DNA of 64,000 nt from an uncultured Eggerthellaceae bacterium (GCA_947626195.1 CANQRF010000006.1:20212-84211), one strand, 5' to 3'; numbered from the stretch's first letter, positions 17,603 through 27,534 are shown. Program-made: numbers and translations. Notes: generated from the letters alone by a model not told the origin.

Positions 17603-17782
17603 ATGGCAGTACCGAAGCAAAAAACTGGACGAATCCGCACGCGTCAGCGTCGTGCCACCCATGATCGCATGGATGCCCCTTCGCGTTCGGTGTGCCCGCA
17701 GTGCGGCGAGGTGAAGCTGCCGCATCGCGTGTGCCCCAACTGCGGCTACTACAAGAACCGTGAGGTTCTCGAAACTGAGTAA
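17603..17782 (+). CDS. rpmF: 50S ribosomal protein L32
   Basis: A 59-residue ribosomal protein beginning MAVPKQKTGRIRTRQRRA, with the zinc-binding pairs CPQCGEVKLPHRVCPNCG. AAAGGAG precedes the ATG at 17603, and the TAA ends at 17782. It is flanked by its own promoter and terminator. Confidence 0.97.
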   Translation: MAVPKQKTGRIRTRQRRATHDRMDAPSRSVCPQCGEVKLPHRVCPNCGYYKNREVLETE

Positions 17783-17837
17783 ATCGCCAAGGGGCGCTTT
17801 GCAAGCGGAAGGCTTGCGCGCTTTCAGACCCATGATT

Positions 17838-17867
17838 AACCGTGCTTAAGGCGCGGTTTTTCTTTTT
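17838..17867 (+). terminator. Terminator of rpmF
   Basis: An 8-bp stem pairs AACCGTGC (17838-17845) with GCGCGGTT (17851-17858), with one G-T pair, followed by a T-rich run (17857-17867). Confidence 0.85.
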
Positions 17868-18010
17868 TCGTCGGCGGCGTTTGGAGAAGACGTGGGAATC
17901 GCACGGTGCTCGGCGAAACATTGTGCCGCCTGACGGTTCATCGAAGGAAGTTTGGGCTATCATCTGTATCATATATTCTTTGGGTTTACGAGAAATGAAG
18001 AGGAGCTTAT

Positions 18011-19069
18011 ATGTCTGACGCCGTAACGGTTGCGCTTGATGTGCTCGGGGGAGACTTTGCCCCCGATGTGGTGCTCGACGGCGCGGCGCAGGCGTTGGAG
18101 GCCGATGAGAACCTCACGCTTCTCCTCTGTGGACCGAAGGAGGCCGTCGAAGGATTCGCCGCTGAGCATGAGCGCTGCGAGGCGGTTTTCACCACGCAGA
18201 ACATCGAGATGGGCGAGCATCCCGTGCGTGCGGTGCGCACGAAGAAGGATTCGCCGATCGTCGTCGGCTGTCGTCTCGTCGCCGAGGGCCGTGCGCAGGG
18301 ATTCTTCTCCGCTGGTTCCACCGGAGCCTGCCTTTCGGCGGGAACGCTCGTGATCGGGCGCATCAAGGGCATCAAGCGCCCAGCGCTCGGACAGATCATC
18401 CCCTCGTATGGCAAGCCGACGCTTCTCATCGACGTTGGGGCGAATGCCGATTGCAAGCCCGAATACCTGCTGCAATTCGCCGAGATGGGCGTCGTCTACG
18501 CGAAGCGCATCATGGGCGTGGAGAACCCGCAGGTGGGGCTTTTGAATATCGGTGCCGAGGAGACCAAGGGCTCGGCGTTCTCCGTCAGCTGCCACAAGCT
18601 GCTTGCGAGAAAGCTTCCAGCGTTTGCGGGCAACTGCGAGGGCGGCGATCTGCTCGCCAGCGCGTTCGACGTGGTGGTCTGCGACGGCTTCTCGGGGAAC
18701 ATCTGCCTGAAAACGATCGAGGGCACCGCACAGGCCCTCTTCAAGTATATGAAAGACGCCATGATGTCGTCTCTTGCCACCAAACTGGGCGCCGCACTCG
18801 TTAAGTCGAAGCTGGGCGAGCTGAAGGCGAAGCTCAGCCCGGAGACCTATGGCGGCACGCCGCTTCTCGGCGTGGACGGCGTCTGCATCGTCGGTCACGG
18901 ATCATCGAATGCCACCGCAATCCAGAACGGCATAGCCGTAACGGCGCAGAACATACGATCTCACGTGGTCGACGTGATAGCCGAAACCGTACACGGTGCG
19001 GACGTCGGCGCCGCCGAGGAGGGCGGCGAAAGCGCCGATGAGGGCACCGAAGCAAAGGATCGCGTATGA
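18011..19069 (+). CDS. plsX: Phosphate acyltransferase PlsX
   Basis: A 352-residue peripheral enzyme that converts acyl-ACP to acyl-phosphate, the substrate of PlsY. It begins TVALDVLGGDFAPDVVLDGA. Later motifs are SAGSTGACLSAG, LIDVGANADCKPEYL, LLNIGAEETKGS, DGFSGNICLKTIEG and LLGVDGVCIVGHGSSNA. Length is normal, with a short acidic tail. It overlaps rnc by four bases. acpP, often between plsX and rnc, is absent here. Confidence 0.95.
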   Translation: MSDAVTVALDVLGGDFAPDVVLDGAAQALEADENLTLLLCGPKEAVEGFAAEHERCEAVFTTQNIEMGEHPVRAVRTKKDSPIVVGCRLVAEGRAQGFFSAGSTGACLSAGTLVIGRIKGIKRPALGQIIPSYGKPTLLIDVGANADCKPEYLLQFAEMGVVYAKRIMGVENPQVGLLNIGAEETKGSAFSVSCHKLLARKLPAFAGNCEGGDLLASAFDVVVCDGFSGNICLKTIEGTAQALFKYMKDAMMSSLATKLGAALVKSKLGELKAKLSPETYGGTPLLGVDGVCIVGHGSSNATAIQNGIAVTAQNIRSHVVDVIAETVHGADVGAAEEGGESADEGTEAKDRV

Positions 19070-19941
19070 CAGAGCTGAGCGAAGAGCAAAAGCATAAGCT
19101 CGCCGAAGCGGAGCGTATCCTCGATTATCAGTTTTCGAACAAACAGCTGCTCCTCTCGGCGATCACCCACCCTTCAGCGACCGAGGGAAAATCGGTCACC
19201 TATTCCTACGAGCGACTCGAGTTTCTTGGCGACAGCATCTTGGGTGCCATCGTCGCCTACACCGCTTTCACGAGCTTCCATGAGCTCGATGAAGGCGGGC
19301 TGACGCGCATCAAGGTTTCCCTCGTGTCGGGATCGAGCCTTGCCGATGTGGCAAGCGAGCTCGGATTCGCCGATGTGATCGTCTTCGGCTCGTCTGAGAC
19401 CGGAACGGGAAAGCGCGGCCTTCATTCCGCGCTGGAAAACGTGTACGAGGCGCTGGTAGCCGCGCTCTTTTTGGATGGCGGCATCGAAGCGGCGATGAGT
19501 TTCGTGAAACGCAGCCTTATCCCGCGCATGTCGCTCGACATGGCGAAAGAACCCGAGAATCCGAAGAGCGCCCTTCAGGAAAAGCTCCAAGAGGATGGCG
19601 TCACGCCCACCTACAAGCTCGTGGAAACGCAGGGCCCGCCGCATGATCGCACCTTCATCGCGCAGGTATTCGCCGGCAACAAAGGGCTTGCCCGCGGCAC
19701 CGGCCGCACGAAGAAGGAGGCGGAGAGCCGCGCTGCGAAAACGACGCTCGAACGACTGAGCGAGTTCTTCGGCCTTGGCATGACCGATGAGGAAAAGGCC
19801 GAGAAGACCGCGCGTGCCGAGGCCAAGGCGACGGCAAAGGCCGAGAAAAGCGATGCGAAGAAGCGCAAGCGCTCCGAGCGGAAGCAATCGAAGCAGGGCT
19901 CGGGAAATCAGCAGCAAACCGGCAGCCACCAGCATAGCTGA
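19066..19941 (+). CDS. rnc: Ribonuclease III
   Basis: A 291-residue double-strand-specific endoribonuclease for rRNA and mRNA processing. The signature ERLEFLGDSILGAIVAY (about residue 44) carries the first catalytic Glu/Asp pair. The second metal-site segment reads LENVYEALVAALFLDGG; the glutamate is present, but the position usually occupied by Asp (DxxEA) is Asn. A double-stranded RNA-binding domain follows (about 165-232). The tail of about 55 residues is rich in Lys, Ala and Gln and is longer than normal. It is cotranscribed with plsX. Confidence 0.93.
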   Translation: MTELSEEQKHKLAEAERILDYQFSNKQLLLSAITHPSATEGKSVTYSYERLEFLGDSILGAIVAYTAFTSFHELDEGGLTRIKVSLVSGSSLADVASELGFADVIVFGSSETGTGKRGLHSALENVYEALVAALFLDGGIEAAMSFVKRSLIPRMSLDMAKEPENPKSALQEKLQEDGVTPTYKLVETQGPPHDRTFIAQVFAGNKGLARGTGRTKKEAESRAAKTTLERLSEFFGLGMTDEEKAEKTARAEAKATAKAEKSDAKKRKRSERKQSKQGSGNQQQTGSHQHS

Positions 19942-19984
19942 TGCGCTCCCCATTGAATTGGACGACAAGGCTTAAAACACAACG

Positions 19985-22900
19985 ATGTATCTGAAATCGC
20001 TCGCTCTCAAAGGATTCAAATCATTCGCTGACCGCTGCTCGCTCGTGTTGCAACCAGGCATTACCGCTATTGTCGGCCCCAACGGGTCGGGGAAATCGAA
20101 CATCTGCGACGCAGTGCTCTGGGTGCTTGGCGAGCGCAATGCGAAGCATTTACGCGGCCAGGCGATGGAAGACGTCGTGTTTGCCGGCTCGGCCACGCGA
20201 AAGGCAGCGGGTTTTGCGGAGGTGGAGCTCGTTCTCGATAATTCCGACCGTACGATACCGGTCGATTACACGGAGGTCGCGCTCACGCGCCGCATGTACC
20301 GCACGGGGGAGAGCGAGTATCTCATCAACGGGATCGTCGCGCGCCGGCTCGACGTGATCGACATCCTCCACGACTCGGGGCTCGGCACCGACACGCACTC
20401 GATCATCTCCCAGGGCGCGCTCGATCAGATCCTGCGCTCGAAGCCCGAGGATCGCCGCATGCTCATCGAGGAGGCGGCGGGCGTTCTCAAGCATAAGCAG
20501 CGCAAGGAGAAGAGCGCGCGCAAACTCCAGCTGATGGAAGGGCATCTCGCCCGCGTGCGCGACGTGACGGCGGAGATCAACCGCCAGCTCGGGCCGCTCG
20601 AGCGCAAGGCATCGCGCGCGAAACGCTATGAGGTGCTCTCGGCGGAGCTTGGGGAAGTGACCCTCGCTCTTGCTGTCGATGATTTGCGCCATCTTCAAAG
20701 GACTTGGGACGACATTATCGAGCAGGAGAAAGCGCTGGTAAGCCATGCGGACGAACAGCGCGCGGCGCTGCAATCCGCGCAGGTACAGTTCGATGCGCTT
20801 CAGGAGAGGCTGCGCATCGATCATCAGGATGCGGGCGAGCTGAACAAAAGCCAACGTCGCATCGCCGATGTGATGGCGCGCTACGAGAAGGCACTTCTTC
20901 TCATACAAGAGCGGGAGCGCATGTATCGCACGCGCTCTTCGTCGGCCGCCGCTGAAATTTCCCGCCTCGAAGATCTGTTCGCAGCAAACCGCGAAAGACG
21001 AGAAGAAGCCGAAGGGAACCTTAGCGAGGCGCGCTTGGAACACGAGAGCGCCACGAAAAAACTTGAGGAGTTCGAGGAATCGGCGAAGAAGCTCGGCGGG
21101 CAGCTTCGTGAGGCGGAGCGGGAGCTCTCGCGCTCCGTGGCTGCCTTAAGGGAAAAGCGCGCGAACTCAGAGAGGGCCCAGCAGTCGTTTGCGGCAAAGC
21201 GGGCAGAGCTCGCAAGCGAAGAGACTCGTCTTGAAACAGTGAGGATCCAGCGGGAAGAGGCGGAGCACAGCTCGCAGGAAGCTCAAGGAGCACTGGGTGC
21301 CGCTGAGAAGGCGAACGAAGCCGCGGAGCAGGAAGAGCTCTCTTGCAGGGAAGCCTCCCACGAGGCGCTTCGCGAACTTGAGGAGGCCCGCGTGGCCTAT
21401 GTGCAATGCGAAAAGGGCCTTCAGGATGTAAGGGAGCGAGCGCATCGTCTTCAGGCGCAGAAAGAAGGACTCGAACAGGCGCAATGGACGGCACGGGCAA
21501 CGGATGCCGCCGCGAGCGCATGGCTTCTCTCTGACGAGCGGCTCAAGCCGTCTTTCAAGCTGCTCTCAAAGAACGTGAAAACCGAGCAATCGCTCGAGTT
21601 CTTGGTTGAGCAGCTGCTCGGCGAAGATCTCGAGGCGCTTCTCGTTGAAAGCACGCGTCATGCCGAAGAGGCGTCGAGCGCGCTCGCGTCGGCCTCGCAG
21701 GAGGGCTTCGCGACGCTTTTGCTCGTGCGCGATGAATCGCCGAGTGCGCGGGCCTTCACGCACGTTTCAGACAACGAGGACTACCTTCTAGGCCACCTCA
21801 GCTATCCGAAAGATTCGGCTCGATCGATTGAGGCCCTTCTCGGCAATGTCGTGTTGTGCGAGAGCTTCGAAGAAGCGCTGCGAAAGCATGCGGAGGACAC
21901 CCGCGGGCGATGCTATGCGACGCCGAAGGGCGAGATCGTTTGGCCGTCGGGCAAGATGCATGTGGGTTCGCGATCTGGCGAGCATGAGGGAGTGCTTGGC
22001 GTTGAGCGCCGGATCGACGACCTCGGAAGAGAGCTCGCCAAAGCTCAGGGAGAGCAACAACGCTGGGAGCGAGAAGAGAGCCTCGCCCGCGAGAGGCGCA
22101 CGGCGTCAGAAGCGAAACGCTTGGAAGCCGACCGCGTGTATGCCGAGGCGCGGGGCGCGAAGGCTGCGGCTGCGGCTTCTCTTTCGCAGGCAAAAGAGCG
22201 CTTCGAGAGCTCTCGTCGCGCCTTCGAGCGTGCCGAAGAGCAGTGCCGCGCATGTGAGCGCAAGCTTGCCGAGACGAGGGGGTCGCTCGATGATGTGGAG
22301 CCGAAGCTTGAGGTCCTTCGCCAAGAGGTCGAGCAAGCGCGCCAGACGGTTTCCGAGAGGGAACGTGCGGTCAATCCTCTGCGCGAGCGCGTCCACTCAC
22401 TTGACGAGGAGCTTTCTGGGGCGCGCCTTGCCGCTGCGACGCTTCGTGAGCGTCTCCAGTATCTTAAGCGCACCTACGAAAGCGCGTCTTCGTCGCTTGC
22501 GACCCATGAGAGTCAGCTGAAGGCCATGCGGGAGACGGCGGCGAGCGCCTCTGCAGCGGCAGCTCGCCTTGCGGCTCTTCCCGCGCTCGTCAACCGGCTT
22601 CAGGAGTCGCTCGCGCTCCGCTCCCTTGCGATCGACCATGCGGTGAGCGCCGCGGAGGAGGCGAGCTCTTCGGCCTACGACGAGGCGGCGCGCAAGCAGA
22701 AGGTGCTTCAGGATGCACGCGATGCGCTTGATGCGACGAACGAAAAGCTCGCTGAGCTGCGCGTGGAAAAGGGCCGCTTGGAGATGCGCGTCCACGGCGC
22801 GGTGAAGACCATCGAGCAGGATTGCAAGACCCCGCTCGATCGGGCGCTCCAGATCGAACCGCTCGAAGCGCGCGAGGAAACGGAGGAAAGGCATGCCGGT

Positions 22901-23533
22901 CTTGTGCGTCGCATCGCGAACCTTGGAACCATCAACCCCGACGCTGCAGTGGAATATGACGCTTTGAAGGCGCGCTACGATTTCCTCGCCGGCCAGCTGG
23001 CTGATTTGGAGGAGGCGCGGCGTTCATTGACGAAGATCACGCGTGCCATCGACGGGCGCCTTAAGGACGATTTCGTTAACACCTTCCATCGGGTCAACGA
23101 GAACTTCCAAGAGATATTCACAACGCTTTTCCCCGGCGGCGAGGCGCATCTGATTCTCGATGACCCCGACGATGTCGAGAACACGGGCATCGAGGTTAAG
23201 GCCCAGCCGCGCGGCAAGCGAATCACGAAGATGTCGCTGCTCTCGGGCGGCGAGAAATCGCTCACGGCGCTTGCGCTGCTGTTCGCAATTTACAAGACGC
23301 GCGCGACGCCATTCTATATCCTCGACGAGGTGGAGGCGGCGCTTGATGACACGAACCTTCGCCGTTTCATCGCCTATCTCGATGAGCTGCGCGAAACGAC
23401 CCAGCTCATCCTCATCACGCACCAGCGGCGAACGATGGAGATGGCAGATGTGCTCTTCGGCGTGTCAATGCATGGCGACGGCGTGACGAAGGTGCTGAGC
23501 CAGAAGCTCACGCAGAACCGCTCAGGCGCTTAG
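19985..23533 (+). CDS. smc: Chromosome segregation protein SMC
   Basis: An 1182-residue condensin ATPase of full length. The head has Walker A GPNGSGKSNICDAV at residue 32. Two long coiled coils flank a hinge near residues 515-660. The C-terminal head has the ABC signature LSGGEKSLTALALLFAI and Walker B FYILDEVEAALDD near residue 1110. SMC loads at ParB sites and compacts origins. It lies 44 bases after rnc and 41 before ftsY, the standard rnc-smc-ftsY order. Confidence 0.97.
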   Translation: MYLKSLALKGFKSFADRCSLVLQPGITAIVGPNGSGKSNICDAVLWVLGERNAKHLRGQAMEDVVFAGSATRKAAGFAEVELVLDNSDRTIPVDYTEVALTRRMYRTGESEYLINGIVARRLDVIDILHDSGLGTDTHSIISQGALDQILRSKPEDRRMLIEEAAGVLKHKQRKEKSARKLQLMEGHLARVRDVTAEINRQLGPLERKASRAKRYEVLSAELGEVTLALAVDDLRHLQRTWDDIIEQEKALVSHADEQRAALQSAQVQFDALQERLRIDHQDAGELNKSQRRIADVMARYEKALLLIQERERMYRTRSSSAAAEISRLEDLFAANRERREEAEGNLSEARLEHESATKKLEEFEESAKKLGGQLREAERELSRSVAALREKRANSERAQQSFAAKRAELASEETRLETVRIQREEAEHSSQEAQGALGAAEKANEAAEQEELSCREASHEALRELEEARVAYVQCEKGLQDVRERAHRLQAQKEGLEQAQWTARATDAAASAWLLSDERLKPSFKLLSKNVKTEQSLEFLVEQLLGEDLEALLVESTRHAEEASSALASASQEGFATLLLVRDESPSARAFTHVSDNEDYLLGHLSYPKDSARSIEALLGNVVLCESFEEALRKHAEDTRGRCYATPKGEIVWPSGKMHVGSRSGEHEGVLGVERRIDDLGRELAKAQGEQQRWEREESLARERRTASEAKRLEADRVYAEARGAKAAAAASLSQAKERFESSRRAFERAEEQCRACERKLAETRGSLDDVEPKLEVLRQEVEQARQTVSERERAVNPLRERVHSLDEELSGARLAAATLRERLQYLKRTYESASSSLATHESQLKAMRETAASASAAAARLAALPALVNRLQESLALRSLAIDHAVSAAEEASSSAYDEAARKQKVLQDARDALDATNEKLAELRVEKGRLEMRVHGAVKTIEQDCKTPLDRALQIEPLEAREETEERHAGLVRRIANLGTINPDAAVEYDALKARYDFLAGQLADLEEARRSLTKITRAIDGRLKDDFVNTFHRVNENFQEIFTTLFPGGEAHLILDDPDDVENTGIEVKAQPRGKRITKMSLLSGGEKSLTALALLFAIYKTRATPFYILDEVEAALDDTNLRRFIAYLDELRETTQLILITHQRRTMEMADVLFGVSMHGDGVTKVLSQKLTQNRSGA

Positions 23534-23574
23534 GCGCAGGTGAGCGGCGGAACAAGGAGCGGATAGGAGGCGCT

Positions 23575-24492
23575 ATGGCGTTTTTTGAACGGATCAAATC
23601 GGGGCTCGCGCGTTCGCGCGCACGGCTGCGCGAATCGATGAACGTCCTTTTGGATCGCGGCCCAGCGCTTGACGACGATTTTTGGGACGATCTTGAGGAA
23701 GCACTCATCCTCGCCGACATCGGCGCGGAGGCCGCCTCAAGCATCACGTCGTCGCTTCAGCGCGAGGCGACGCGGCTTGCGCTCCCCGATGCCTATGCGG
23801 TGCTTTCCCGCTTAAGCGACAAGATCGCCGATGAGTTCGCCCAAGGTGGGGAAGAGGTCCTTGGCGGCGAGAGCGCGGTGGTGCTGTTCGTCGGCATCAA
23901 TGGAACGGGGAAGACGACGACGGTCGGAAAGATCGCCAAAGAGGCTGCCGATCAGGGTCGCCATGTTATCTTAGGCAGCGGCGACACGTTCCGCGCGGCC
24001 GCAATCGAGCAGCTTGAGGTGTGGGCGAGACGCGCCGAGGTGGAGGTGGTCGAACGCTCGCGCGGCGCCGATCCGGCGAGCGTGTGCTACGAGACCATCG
24101 AGCGGGCCGAGGCGGCGGGTGCCGATCTTGTCCTCATCGACACCGCGGGGCGTCTGCACACGTCGGCTGACCTCATGCGCGAGCTGGAGAAGGTGGTGAA
24201 TGTCGTGCGCAAGCGTGCGACCTATCCCGTCTATACGGTGCTCGTCGTTGATGCGACGACGGGTCAAAACGGCCTTCAGCAAGCGAGGGAGTTCAACCGG
24301 GCGCTTTCGTTGGATGCACTCATCGTCACGAAGCTCGATGGCACGGCGAAGGGCGGCATCGCGCTTGCCATCAGCCACGAATTGCAGCTTCCCATCATCA
24401 AAGTCGGTGTGGGCGAGGCGATCGAGGATCTGAAAGATTTCGATGCGCATGAGTTTGCCCGTGCGTTGATCGGGGACATCGCAGAGCAGTAA
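23575..24492 (+). CDS. ftsY: Signal recognition particle receptor FtsY
   Basis: A 305-residue SRP receptor GTPase consisting of the N and G domains with only a short N-terminal extension. G-domain motifs are GINGTGKTTTVGKIA (G1), DTFRAAAIEQL, DTAGRLHTSADLM (G3) and TKLDGTAKGGIAL (G4). It docks ribosome-nascent chain-SRP complexes at the membrane. AGGAGGCGCT precedes the ATG. Confidence 0.96.
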   Translation: MAFFERIKSGLARSRARLRESMNVLLDRGPALDDDFWDDLEEALILADIGAEAASSITSSLQREATRLALPDAYAVLSRLSDKIADEFAQGGEEVLGGESAVVLFVGINGTGKTTTVGKIAKEAADQGRHVILGSGDTFRAAAIEQLEVWARRAEVEVVERSRGADPASVCYETIERAEAAGADLVLIDTAGRLHTSADLMRELEKVVNVVRKRATYPVYTVLVVDATTGQNGLQQAREFNRALSLDALIVTKLDGTAKGGIALAISHELQLPIIKVGVGEAIEDLKDFDAHEFARALIGDIAEQ

Positions 24493-24549
24493 AGGAAGAG
24501 GTCTCTCTCCGAGCCGGCAAGGTGGCGGAGAATACTTGAAAGGGACGGT

Positions 24550-24996
24550 ATGCGAGCGATTATCCAACGGGTGAGCGAGGCAACTGTGACGATCAAGGGC
24601 GTGGAATGCGCACGCATCGGACGCGGCTTTCTCATTCTGCTCGGCGTAGGCCACGATGATACCGAATCAGAGGCCGAGAAGCTCTGGAACAAGATCTTCC
24701 GGTTACGGATATTCGAGGACAGCGAGGGAAAGACGAATCTCGCGATTTCCGACGTTGGTGCCGATGCGCTCGTGGTCAGCCAATTCACGCTCTTCGCAAA
24801 CTGCAAGAAGGGAAATCGACCGTCGTTTGTGGAGGCTGGCGCACCTGATGAGGCGAACAGGCTCTATGAGTATTTCGTCTCGCTTGCGCGAAGTGATGTG
24901 GCGCTCGTGGAAACAGGTCGCTTCGGCGCCGACATGAAAGTGGCGCTCGTCAACGACGGGCCCTTCACCATCTTCCTCGACACCGACTCACTGTGA
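24550..24996 (+). CDS. dtd: D-aminoacyl-tRNA deacylase
   Basis: A 148-residue enzyme that removes D-amino acids (and glycine mischarged to tRNA-Ala) from tRNA. It begins [15 protein letters not shown] and contains both active-site motifs: [17 protein letters not shown] and [11 protein letters not shown], with the Gly-cisPro dipeptide of the family. Length is typical. Confidence 0.95.
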   Translation: MRAIIQRVSEATVTIKGVECARIGRGFLILLGVGHDDTESEAEKLWNKIFRLRIFEDSEGKTNLAISDVGADALVVSQFTLFANCKKGNRPSFVEAGAPDEANRLYEYFVSLARSDVALVETGRFGADMKVALVNDGPFTIFLDTDSL

Positions 24997-25112
24997 GAGT
25001 CTCCGCGCGATGTTTGGGCGGTAAATCTGAATAGCTCAAAGCTTAAGGGCGATTCGTTGCTTTGATGCGCGGTTGCGCTACGATGTGCGCGGCGGAAATT
25101 GAGAGAGGAAAG

Positions 25113-26093
25113 ATGGGGAAAGATAGCATCGCGCCAACCATTGCGGAAAAGGAGGGTCGCGCAGCTCAAAGCTCACGATTGAGTTCGCGTTTCGCATGGG
25201 GAATCATCGCGGCGTTAGCCGGTGCCTCGCTTTGGGGTTTTTCGGGAGCGTGTGCGCAGTATCTGCTCGAGCGGTTCGCGATAACGCCAGCTTATATCAC
25301 GGTCGTGCGCACCATTGTTGCGAGCCTTTGCTTTCTCACCTTGATATTCGCGCGTCCCGCCTTACGGCACGATGCCGCCTGTCTGCTGAAGGTGCCGGAC
25401 GCCCGCTGGCGTTATCTGCTCTTCGGCCTGGGGCTCTTCGGAAGCCAGTTCACCTTCGCCTTCTCCGTCATGAGCACGAATGCCGGCACCGCGACGGTGC
25501 TTCAAAGTTTTTCGACGGTATTCGTCATGGCGCTTGCATGCCTCTTTGGGCGCAGGCTCCCGCGCCTTCGCGAGTTCGTCGGCCTTCTGTGTGCGCTTGC
25601 GGCGACGTGGCTCATCGCCACTGGAGGCGATGCCTCCACCTTCATCCTGCCGCTGCCGGGGCTTATCTGGGGGTTCCTCAACGCGTCAGCGGTGACGCTT
25701 TACCTCATGATCCCGCGAAAGCTCTACGCGCGCTACGAGACGTTCTCCGTCATCGGCATGGGGATGGCGCTTTCCTGCCTTATCTCGGCGTTCGTGTGGC
25801 TCATCGGTGGGCTTTGGGGAAATCCGCCAACCCTCGTGGCGCTCGATGCCATGGGATGGACGGTGCTCGTCATCGGCGTGGGGGCGCTGGGAACGTTCCT
25901 CGCGTTTTGGCTGTACCTCTATGGCGTCTCGGTTATCGGATCGGTGAAGGGGAGCCTTATCGGCGTCGCCGAACCGGCATCCGCGATGGTGCTCGCGGCT
26001 CTCTGGTTGGGGACGGCGTTTCTCTGGTCGGACTGGGCGGGGCTCGTGCTCATGGCGCTCATGATCGTGCTCGTCTCCACCTCGCGGGAATAG
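25113..26093 (+). CDS. EamA/DMT-family transporter
   Basis: About 326 residues with ten hydrophobic segments arranged as two EamA repeats (about 28-160 and 175-310), as in drug/metabolite exporters. The opening ASLWGFSGACAQYLLERF and the closing GVAEPASAMVLAALWLGTAF match the two repeats. Substrate unknown. The ATG at 25113 is chosen because AGAGAGGAA precedes it; longer in-frame starts at 25062-25083 lack a site. A 47-codon remnant of a related transporter lies at 61493. Confidence 0.85.
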   Translation: MGKDSIAPTIAEKEGRAAQSSRLSSRFAWGIIAALAGASLWGFSGACAQYLLERFAITPAYITVVRTIVASLCFLTLIFARPALRHDAACLLKVPDARWRYLLFGLGLFGSQFTFAFSVMSTNAGTATVLQSFSTVFVMALACLFGRRLPRLREFVGLLCALAATWLIATGGDASTFILPLPGLIWGFLNASAVTLYLMIPRKLYARYETFSVIGMGMALSCLISAFVWLIGGLWGNPPTLVALDAMGWTVLVIGVGALGTFLAFWLYLYGVSVIGSVKGSLIGVAEPASAMVLAALWLGTAFLWSDWAGLVLMALMIVLVSTSRE

Positions 26094-26111
26094 GGCGGAT
26101 ACAGGGCAAGC

Positions 26112-27227
26112 TCAGGGCAAGCATATGCCGCAGGGGTCATAGCCCATTGCGATGGCCTCGCTGCGTGTACCGGTGAACTCCTGCTTGTTCTTATCCTTCA
26201 TCGATTTCACACCGCGGCAATCGGGATAGTGGAACTTGTGGCTGTTCGTATTGAGGATGTAGGTGCGCACGGCCTCTTGTTCAGAACCGTCAGATTGGCT
26301 GCCTGTGTTCGCCTCGGGTGTGGCGGGGCTCTCGTCCCAATTGGCGCCGGTTGCATAATCGATGCCAACGTTGGGTTCCACGTTATAGCACCATCGGCAA
26401 AAGCGCAGCCCCGCGCCGCCGTCCTCGATGGATTGCGCCTCCAAGAGAACTCCCGAGGCCAGGAGGTTCTCGCCTTCGAAATAGGGCGTCGACCGCATGA
26501 GGACGTGGTTTCCTGTACGCTCAATGTAAGCGGCGACGTCGTCCTCAAGCGGCTTCATGCCCTTTACGTTCATCGTGCGCGTGCCGGTGATGAGGTTCTT
26601 CACGTTGGCGTTTTCGCCGGTGAGCTGGTATGCCAGCAGATGGCAGCGGTTGTAGAGGTATTTCCCATCAACGAAATCGTATTTCGAGATAGGCGTCTGC
26701 CAGCCGGTGGGCTTCACGTCACCGATGTCCCCGCGCTCCTCGGTTGGCATAGTCTCTCGCCCGACGAGGGCAAACGCGGTGCCGCACCTTCCGAGGCCAT
26801 CGAGGGGAGCATATTCCTCGAAGAAGCCTTGTGCGAGGTCGCCTTCGGTGAAATAGGGGGCATCGCCATTGATGACGACCGCAGGGGCGCTGGAATAGGC
26901 CGGAACCGCAAGCGTGGAAAGCGGAGGCGCCGCCGTGCGCATGGCCGCATTTGCAGCGGACGCGCCGTTTCCTGTCGTTTCGCCGGACGCTTCCAAGGCA
27001 TCGTGCTCTCCGGCGTTCTCGTTAGCTGCCCCGCCTGCTTCCGCAATCGAGGCTGCTGCGGTGTTCGCGGCATCGTCTGACGATGAGCTGCGGCCCGAAC
27101 AACCGGTGAGCGAGAAGAGCGCGGCGCAGAGCATCATTGTGAGGAAAAGGGAGAGGCCCTTCTGAAAACGTTTCGCATGGAGTTTCACGCGCGATCGGTG
27201 GGAAGTGCTTTGCATCTTATGTGGCAT
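26112..27227 (-). CDS. Secreted DNA/RNA non-specific endonuclease with Ada-type zinc domain
   Basis: About 371 residues. A positively charged start and hydrophobic helix end at the lipobox LTGC, so it is probably a surface lipoprotein. A low-complexity Ser/Ala region follows. The EndA/NUC-type nuclease core contains YNRCHLLAYQLTG (the RGH-like His motif) and NLITGTRTMNVKGM. The C-terminal 45 residues, HKFHYPDCRGV and GYDPCGICLP, form the Ada-like metal-binding motif found on exported nucleases. Likely role is degrading extracellular DNA for nutrients or uptake. ATG 27227 follows AAGGTGA. It converges with the EamA gene. Confidence 0.85.
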   Translation of the reverse strand: MPHKMQSTSHRSRVKLHAKRFQKGLSLFLTMMLCAALFSLTGCSGRSSSSDDAANTAAASIAEAGGAANENAGEHDALEASGETTGNGASAANAAMRTAAPPLSTLAVPAYSSAPAVVINGDAPYFTEGDLAQGFFEEYAPLDGLGRCGTAFALVGRETMPTEERGDIGDVKPTGWQTPISKYDFVDGKYLYNRCHLLAYQLTGENANVKNLITGTRTMNVKGMKPLEDDVAAYIERTGNHVLMRSTPYFEGENLLASGVLLEAQSIEDGGAGLRFCRWCYNVEPNVGIDYATGANWDESPATPEANTGSQSDGSEQEAVRTYILNTNSHKFHYPDCRGVKSMKDKNKQEFTGTRSEAIAMGYDPCGICLP

Positions 27228-27353
27228 CGGCGTCACCTTAAGCTTTGTCGGATATGCATTTGAAGTGCTTTGTCCTCGAGGCAGTTTACTCCGGCATCGG
27301 GTGCGTGCAAAACCCCCTTCGATGATGTTCCATCTGGATGACACGTTTTTCAC

Positions 27354-27425
27354 TCATATAGTGGGCTTGTGCATACAGGTATATGAACATAGAGGGGATG
27401 TTGAATAAAGAGGAGAAAGGGAGAG
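27354..27425 (+). repeat. Promoter-like block shared with the yjbQ upstream region
   Basis: This block aligns with 34701-34765: CATATAGTGGGCTTGTGCAT here against CATATAATGGGGCTCATGCA there, then TATG, CATAGAGGG, TTGAA and GAAAGGG in the same order. The TATAGT/TATAAT position suggests a shared -10 element. Here the block is followed not by yjbQ but by stacked palindromes and the AlbA_2 gene. Confidence 0.75.
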
Positions 27426-27462
27426 ATGAGGCATTATTGCCGCGATGGATGCGATAATAAGA

Positions 27463-27534
27463 GATGAGATAAATAATATCTTATCAAATAATATGATGAG
27501 ATAAATAGTATCTCATCATATCGCGTGATATGAT
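27463..27534 (+). promoter_or_regulatory. Three stacked palindromes before the AlbA_2 regulator
   Basis: Site 1 is 27463-27485 (9-bp arms, one mismatch, 5-base spacer). Site 2 is 27491-27521 with perfect 13-bp arms, ATATGATGAGATA and its complement, around AATAG. Site 3 is 27515-27534, ATCATATC-GCGT-GATATGAT, overlapping site 2. They lie 30-100 bases upstream of the TTG start and are probably operators. The core TGATGAGATA-N5-TATCTCATCA recurs at 35256-35280. Confidence 0.85.

Noticed and set aside
26229..27080. A 283-codon + strand open frame
   Set aside because: It lies opposite the secreted nuclease gene, whose signal peptide, nuclease motif and Ada-like end are clear.
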